Below are positions 63,028 to 64,000 of a stretch of 64,000 nt of DNA, in pieces. Origin of the DNA: an uncultured Duncaniella sp. (GTDB lineage Bacteria > Bacteroidota > Bacteroidia > Bacteroidales > Muribaculaceae). The position numbers and the translations under genes were made by a program. The stretch lies in contig CAJTMJ010000010.1 in NCBI GenBank assembly GCA_910577335.1, positions 29,062-93,061 on the forward strand. The letters are read 5' to 3'. Under the pieces are notes generated by a model that was given only the letters and a program-made list of their open reading frames with translations, made no database searches and was not told the origin of the DNA. How positions within the stretch are numbered: position 1 is the first letter of the stretch; each line of letters starts with the position of its first letter.

Positions 63028-63951
63028 ATGCACAAGCTAATAGTTATCCTGATAGCGTTACTGACTACTATATCAGCATTTGGAAAAAACAGTGATACCA
63101 AAGGAAAAATCGAAGCAAAATATGATGAACGCATAGAGCTTATGAGCGTGCTGTGTCATCTTGCCGGGTTCAGGGAATATAACATGAATATTGGGGGAAA
63201 ATATATCACCGAGCTTGATTCTTTTTTCTCAAATGTGAAAAATCATCCTGCGGTAGAGATGATGGATAGTTTACGGCAATATAAAGGAATCGCTTTTGAT
63301 TCCCCTATGGCATTTGCCATTAACCTGCAAAAAGAAGGAAATCTCTTCTCTCTTATATGCGACACTATTATCCCGGAGAAGCGTTGGATCGGAGTCGATT
63401 TAAAGATGGTAACGCGGAACATATCCGATTTTTATACCAATTCAAATTTTGCGAAATTCTTCGATTCCCATAAACCTTTTTATGAGGAAATATGCGAAAT
63501 TTTCAATTCCAATGTGACATCTAAATTCAATCAGAAATGGTATTCTCAATTCTATGGTGTTGAACCTAAAGAGAACTTCGAAGTGATAATCGGGTTTGTG
63601 AACGGCGGAGGTAATTATGGTCCGTCACGCCAATTGCCCGGAAAACCTCGCGACGTCTATGCTATCATGGGATATGGGTTAGACGAGAACGGAGACACGT
63701 ATTACTCCTCCAGCCCCAATTCTTTCCTTGTAACATTAGTGCACGAATTCAATCATTCGTTTGTCAATCCTCTCGCCACCGACAAACGGTTCTCCAATCA
63801 GATGGAAGATGCAGGAAAAGATATACTTAAATTGTCAGAGCAGGTGATGCGAAGAAGTGCATACGGGAAATGGGATAATCTTGTGAATGAATCAATTGTA
63901 AGAGCGGCAGTCATACGCTACCTAATTGATAACAATTATCCAGAAGTTTAG
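63028..63951 (+). CDS. DUF4932-like secreted putative metalloprotease
   Basis: This 307-residue protein has a signal peptide (1-19). The middle is helical, and a zinc-type HEFNH motif (HExxH) lies in VTLVHEFNHSFVNPL near residue 239, followed after about 45 residues by NESIVRAAVIRYL, which may supply a third ligand. This matches DUF4932 proteins as I remember them, a family with gluzincin-like motifs. A double stop (TAG TAG) follows YPEV. Family members I recall are longer, so C-terminal loss is possible but not shown. It is last of the barrel-GLPGLI operon and a candidate target of the BlaI/M56 pair. Confidence 0.7.
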   Translation: MHKLIVILIALLTTISAFGKNSDTKGKIEAKYDERIELMSVLCHLAGFREYNMNIGGKYITELDSFFSNVKNHPAVEMMDSLRQYKGIAFDSPMAFAINLQKEGNLFSLICDTIIPEKRWIGVDLKMVTRNISDFYTNSNFAKFFDSHKPFYEEICEIFNSNVTSKFNQKWYSQFYGVEPKENFEVIIGFVNGGGNYGPSRQLPGKPRDVYAIMGYGLDENGDTYYSSSPNSFLVTLVHEFNHSFVNPLATDKRFSNQMEDAGKDILKLSEQVMRRSAYGKWDNLVNESIVRAAVIRYLIDNNYPEV

Positions 63952-64000
63952 TAGATGACAAAAATTAAATTTATGCTGTTAAACACTTAATTTTCAGTCG

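Overview
The window looks like a chromosomal segment of a gut-type Bacteroidales bacterium. The basis is tandem SusC/SusD pairs, a one-protein hybrid two-component regulator, a GLPGLI protein, outer-membrane lipoproteins, and promoters of the Bacteroidetes form (TAnnTTTG at about -7) without clear Shine-Dalgarno sites. A Muribaculaceae or Prevotella-like host would fit, but that is inference; no rRNA or other taxonomic marker is present.

Region 1 (1-12.5 kb) is accessory DNA. At the left edge, two leftward genes (an excisionase-type helix-turn-helix protein and a RepA-like ATPase running off the window) are of the kind carried by integrative or mobilizable elements. Rightward from 1235 lies a defence island. 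It holds a small Cro-type regulator, a 20-codon leader ORF overlapping a two-helix membrane protein, and a restriction-modification pair whose large subunit joins a GIY-YIG/T5orf172-like nuclease, an SF2 helicase and an NPPY adenine methyltransferase. An AT-rich three-gene cassette follows: a membrane coiled-coil protein, a small helical protein and an OLD/PARIS-like ATPase-TOPRIM protein. Next come decayed genes (a RhuM fragment, an antitoxin-like gene next to a zeta-toxin stump, a fragment of unknown family) and an intact YhcG-type PDDEXK nuclease.

Region 2 (12.6-23.3 kb) is a sugar operon: a divergent AraC regulator, a sugar-porter MFS transporter, a DUF5107-TPR protein, a GH35 and a GH2 enzyme. 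A bidirectional terminator separates it from region 3.

Region 3 (23.3-55.6 kb) is a xylan utilization locus on the minus strand. Its core has the layout of the xusA-xusB-xusC-xusD-xusE-xyn10C cluster known from Prevotella. It is preceded by two GH43 genes and followed, past a strong internal terminator, by GH31, GH43-CBM6, a CBM48/CE1-type esterase, GH43-CBM6, GH5 and a GH97-CE6 fusion. The division of labour I infer is: surface GH10 and SusD proteins bind and cut xylan, SusC proteins import oligosaccharides, and the periplasmic enzymes remove side chains and esters and release xylose. A hybrid two-component regulator (51594-55601) is divergent from the locus. Repeats sharing the motif TTTTTGTAWCAT lie upstream of both GH43 promoters and are candidate binding sites.

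Region 4 (55.7-64 kb) contains housekeeping pepT and miaA. It ends with a BlaI/BlaR1-type regulated locus: a repressor with two palindromic operators, an M56 membrane protease, a TonB-receptor-like barrel, a GLPGLI protein and a DUF4932-like HExxH protein.
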